Below, piece after piece: positions 61,849 through 64,000 of a stretch of 64,000 nt of DNA. The DNA is from DASRFR01 sp035651455 (GTDB taxonomy: Bacteria; Acidobacteriota; Terriglobia; Terriglobales; Acidobacteriaceae). Position 1 is the stretch's first letter; every line of letters starts with the position of its first letter. The stretch spans positions 62,001-126,000 of the forward strand of contig DASRFR010000022.1 in NCBI GenBank assembly GCA_035651455.1, in the 5' to 3' direction. The notes under the pieces are model-generated. The model was not told the origin of the DNA, made no database searches, and worked only from the letters and a program-made list of their open reading frames with translations. Position numbers and translations under genes: made by a program.

Positions 61849-64000
61849 ATGCGCGCCCGCTTATTTACCGTCGTCGTGTGTACGTTGGCCCTGTTTTCGC
61901 TTTGGGGATGTGGTGCTGTTTCTTCGAACCCTAGCCCGGGAGAGGGTCAATCGCAACTGAAAGTCGCGCTCGCGGGCAATGGGACTGGAACCGTGACCAG
62001 TTCACCGGCCGGCATCAGTTGCGGCCAGACTTGCACCGCAAATTTCGACAACGGCACTGTAGTGACGCTCTCCGCGACTCCGGCCTCCGGCAGCACTTTT
62101 TCGGGTTGGTCGGGCGCGTGCTCGGGCACAGGCTCCTGCACGGTCACCGTCAGCAGCGCGCAATCAGTAACGGCCACTTTCACATTACAGGGCCACTTTG
62201 CCCTTTCGGTGGTACTGAGCGGCGGGGGGACGGGCTCAGTCAGCAGCAGTCCATCGGGGATTAGCTGTGGATCTACGTGCAGCGCGCAGTTTGACTCCGG
62301 CACGTCTGTGACTCTGACAGCGACTCCCGGCTCGGGCAGCGTGTTTGTGGGCTGGTCGGGAGCATGCACCGGCAGCGGCGCGTGCACCGTGGTTGTCAGT
62401 AGTGCAGAATCTGTCACAGCAACCTTCAGCCCGGCCACAGTGCAGTTGACGGTCACGAAGACCGGCACCGGAACGGGCACCGTAACCAGCAGTCCGGCGG
62501 GCATTAACTGCGGTTCATCGTGCACCGCCACTTTCAACGGTGGAACCGTGGTTACGCTGACGGCGACCCCGAGTGCCGGAAACATCTTTTTCGGCTGGTC
62601 CGGCGCATGTACCGGAACCGGCGCATGCACTCTGACGCTGAGCGACGCGGCTTCAGTAGTAGCCGAATTTGACATCTCGACACAGCTGACGGTGACCAAG
62701 AACGGAATTGGCACCGGCACGGTGACCAGCAATCCCGCTGGAATCAATTGCGGTTCCACTTGCAGCGCGAGCTTTCCTTCAGGATCAACGGTGGCATTGA
62801 CCGCGACGCCGGACGCAGGTTTCGCTTTCACCGGCTGGTCGGGCGCTTGCACGGGAACAGGCGCGTGTAACGTGACGATGTCGTCAAGCCAGTCAGTAAC
62901 CGCTACGTTCAGCGCCTCATTGCAGTCGATCAACCACATCATCCTCATGGCGCAGGAAAATCGCTCATTCGATCAGTATTTTGGAGCCATGAAGCAGTAT
63001 TGGTCGCAAAACGGCTTTCGGCAGCAGCCCTTTGAAGGTCTTCCCCAGTTCAACGATCCTCCGGGACCGATACCCACCAATCTGGGTTGCGATCCCACCC
63101 TGCCGCCCCCTAACGATTGCACCATCGATGCGAACAGTCCCACGGTGGAGATGTATCACCTGATGACTATGTGCGAGGAGAACACCAGTCCATCGTGGAA
63201 TGAAAGCCACGTAATCTGGAATCTCACAAACCCGGTTTCCCCGACCGCGATGCTGGACGGCTTTGTGTGGTCAGCGGCCCATGACGCGCGCAATCTCCAG
63301 AAGACGCAGACCATCTACGACACTGATGGACTGCGCTCGATGGGTTATTACACCGGCGACGATTTGAATTATTACTACTTCCTGGCATCTAACTTTGCCA
63401 CCTCCGACGCCTGGTTTTCGCCCGTTATGACGCGCACCGATCCTAACCGCGAGTACATGATAGCGGCTACTTCGCAGGGCCATGTCTACCCGCTGCAAAA
63501 CGAGCCGCTGCTGACGGCAAAGACGATTTTCGAGGCCTTGCAGGATGCGGGAATCACGTGGAAGATTTACGTGCACCCGGATTCCACCGGATGCGTCACG
63601 GCGCAGTGTCTCTATAAGTACAGCTATATCCAGAACTTCGTCTACGGGCAGACGGTGCTGAACGACTTCCCGCAAAACATCGTCAGCACCGACCAGTTCA
63701 TCACTGATGCTACGAACGGCACCCTGCCCCAAGTAGCGTGGATTGAACCAGCTTCGTCAGTGGGACTGGATGAACATCCAGCGGATGATGACAACGCCTT
63801 GTGCTGCAGCGTCGAAGCGGGAGCGAATTATGTGTCGTCGTTAATTAACGCGGTGATGACCGGGCCCAGCTGGAAAGATTCGGCGTTCATTCTGACGTTC
63901 GACGAATTCGGAGGATTTTACGATCACATTGCGCCCGTGCGCACGGTCAGTCCCGATGGAATCAAGCCGATGGACTTTAAGCCTGACGACGTGTGCTCAG
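61849..64000 (+). CDS. Phospholipase C/acid phosphatase-family lipoprotein with InlB-like repeats (partial)
   Basis: The frame is open from ATG at 61849 to the window end, so at least 717 residues, cut at the 3' side. A lipoprotein-type signal (LFTVVVCTLALFSLWGCG) starts it. Four ~80-residue repeats follow (see the separate repeat entry). From about residue 360 comes the phosphoesterase domain (PF04185): HIILMAQENRSFDQYFGAMK, and LTFDEFGGFYDHIAPV, both diagnostic of bacterial phospholipase C/AcpA-type enzymes. It probably hydrolyses phosphoesters at the cell surface. Its true length is unknown. Confidence 0.88.
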   Translation, partial: MRARLFTVVVCTLALFSLWGCGAVSSNPSPGEGQSQLKVALAGNGTGTVTSSPAGISCGQTCTANFDNGTVVTLSATPASGSTFSGWSGACSGTGSCTVTVSSAQSVTATFTLQGHFALSVVLSGGGTGSVSSSPSGISCGSTCSAQFDSGTSVTLTATPGSGSVFVGWSGACTGSGACTVVVSSAESVTATFSPATVQLTVTKTGTGTGTVTSSPAGINCGSSCTATFNGGTVVTLTATPSAGNIFFGWSGACTGTGACTLTLSDAASVVAEFDISTQLTVTKNGIGTGTVTSNPAGINCGSTCSASFPSGSTVALTATPDAGFAFTGWSGACTGTGACNVTMSSSQSVTATFSASLQSINHIILMAQENRSFDQYFGAMKQYWSQNGFRQQPFEGLPQFNDPPGPIPTNLGCDPTLPPPNDCTIDANSPTVEMYHLMTMCEENTSPSWNESHVIWNLTNPVSPTAMLDGFVWSAAHDARNLQKTQTIYDTDGLRSMGYYTGDDLNYYYFLASNFATSDAWFSPVMTRTDPNREYMIAATSQGHVYPLQNEPLLTAKTIFEALQDAGITWKIYVHPDSTGCVTAQCLYKYSYIQNFVYGQTVLNDFPQNIVSTDQFITDATNGTLPQVAWIEPASSVGLDEHPADDDNALCCSVEAGANYVSSLINAVMTGPSWKDSAFILTFDEFGGFYDHIAPVRTVSPDGIKPMDFKPDDVCS
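61958..62913 (+). repeat. Four tandem InlB-type (bacterial repeat) domains, ~240 bp each
   Basis: The units start near 61958, 62209, 62443 and 62683. Each encodes TGTVTSSPAGI.CG..C, then TVVTLTATP, then GWSGACTGTGACT and SVTATF, with four cysteines per unit in the same places, suggesting two disulfides. This matches the divergent InlB B-repeat family (PF18998). Such repeats are wall- or surface-associated spacers or binding modules, and their DNA similarity allows copy-number change by recombination. Confidence 0.85.

Overview
The window is a gene-dense, high-GC bacterial chromosome segment with about 55 supportable genes and no complete insertion sequence, prophage, CRISPR array, rRNA or tRNA that I can see. 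The gene content points to an acidobacterium (Acidobacteriota, probably the Terriglobia/Koribacter side): two large Ser/Thr kinases with C-terminal TPR arrays, FG-GAP/VCBS secreted proteins, HAF-repeat and LssY-C secreted proteins, outer-membrane beta-barrels, DUF1328 and DUF1326 proteins, a CarD-type regulator and several small proteins of a kind I associate with this phylum. The assignment is inferred from gene content, not from a marker gene.

Layout. 0.3-5.6 kb: a DUF1328 membrane peptide, then a tightly overlapping five-gene minus-strand operon (CgeB-like glycosyltransferase, sugar nucleotidyltransferase, PIG-L deacetylase, GT4 glycosyltransferase, FemAB/CelD-type acyltransferase) that looks like a dedicated glycoconjugate pathway. 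5.9-9.1 kb: a decayed FG-GAP gene, a secreted clan GH-A-like glycosidase with a discoidin-like module, and a membrane-anchored hypothetical. 9.1-14.7 kb (minus): kinase-TolB-TPR protein, EamA exporter, MOSC protein, class III aminotransferase. 14.75-15.5 kb: non-coding, with an orphan plus-strand terminator. 15.5-21.4 kb: second EamA exporter, rhomboid-TPR fusion, small membrane and secreted proteins, HD-GYP response regulator, GT2. 21.6-25.7 kb: leuA-leuB with a divergent LysR gene and a STAS protein.

26-32 kb: two tandem beta-barrels, a HAF-repeat protein, a 1 kb gene-poor stretch with an integrase remnant, then an HTH/LexA-fold-like regulator with a promoter-embedded palindrome, a tiny secreted peptide and two membrane proteins. 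32-43 kb: ATP-dependent DNA ligase, CarD, AI-2E transporter, RuvX, MltG, a lipoprotein plus FtsX-type permease, secreted proteins, a GcvH-like membrane protein lacking the lipoyl lysine, and a site-2 protease with zinc ribbons. 42.85-46.6 kb: a serine hydrolase and a B12-binding radical SAM gene lying between two imperfect direct repeats. 47-51 kb: two-receiver response regulator and second kinase-TPR protein. 51-56.5 kb: TonB-like protein, FG-GAP proteins, LssY-C protein. 56.6-60.9 kb: a periplasmic-type molybdenum hydroxylase operon (2Fe-2S, Mo and FAD subunits plus a Cys-rich small protein), followed by a c-type cytochrome. 61.8-64 kb: the start of a phospholipase C/acid phosphatase-family lipoprotein with four InlB-like repeats, cut by the window end.

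The most interesting points are the five-gene glycan operon, the direct-repeat-bounded cassette whose repeat supplies the C-termini of two unrelated proteins, the extra helical module inserted in the molybdenum subunit, the lysine-less GcvH homologue, the LeuA lacking its leucine-sensing domain, and the 29-32 kb regulator/peptide/membrane neighbourhood beside an integrase relic.
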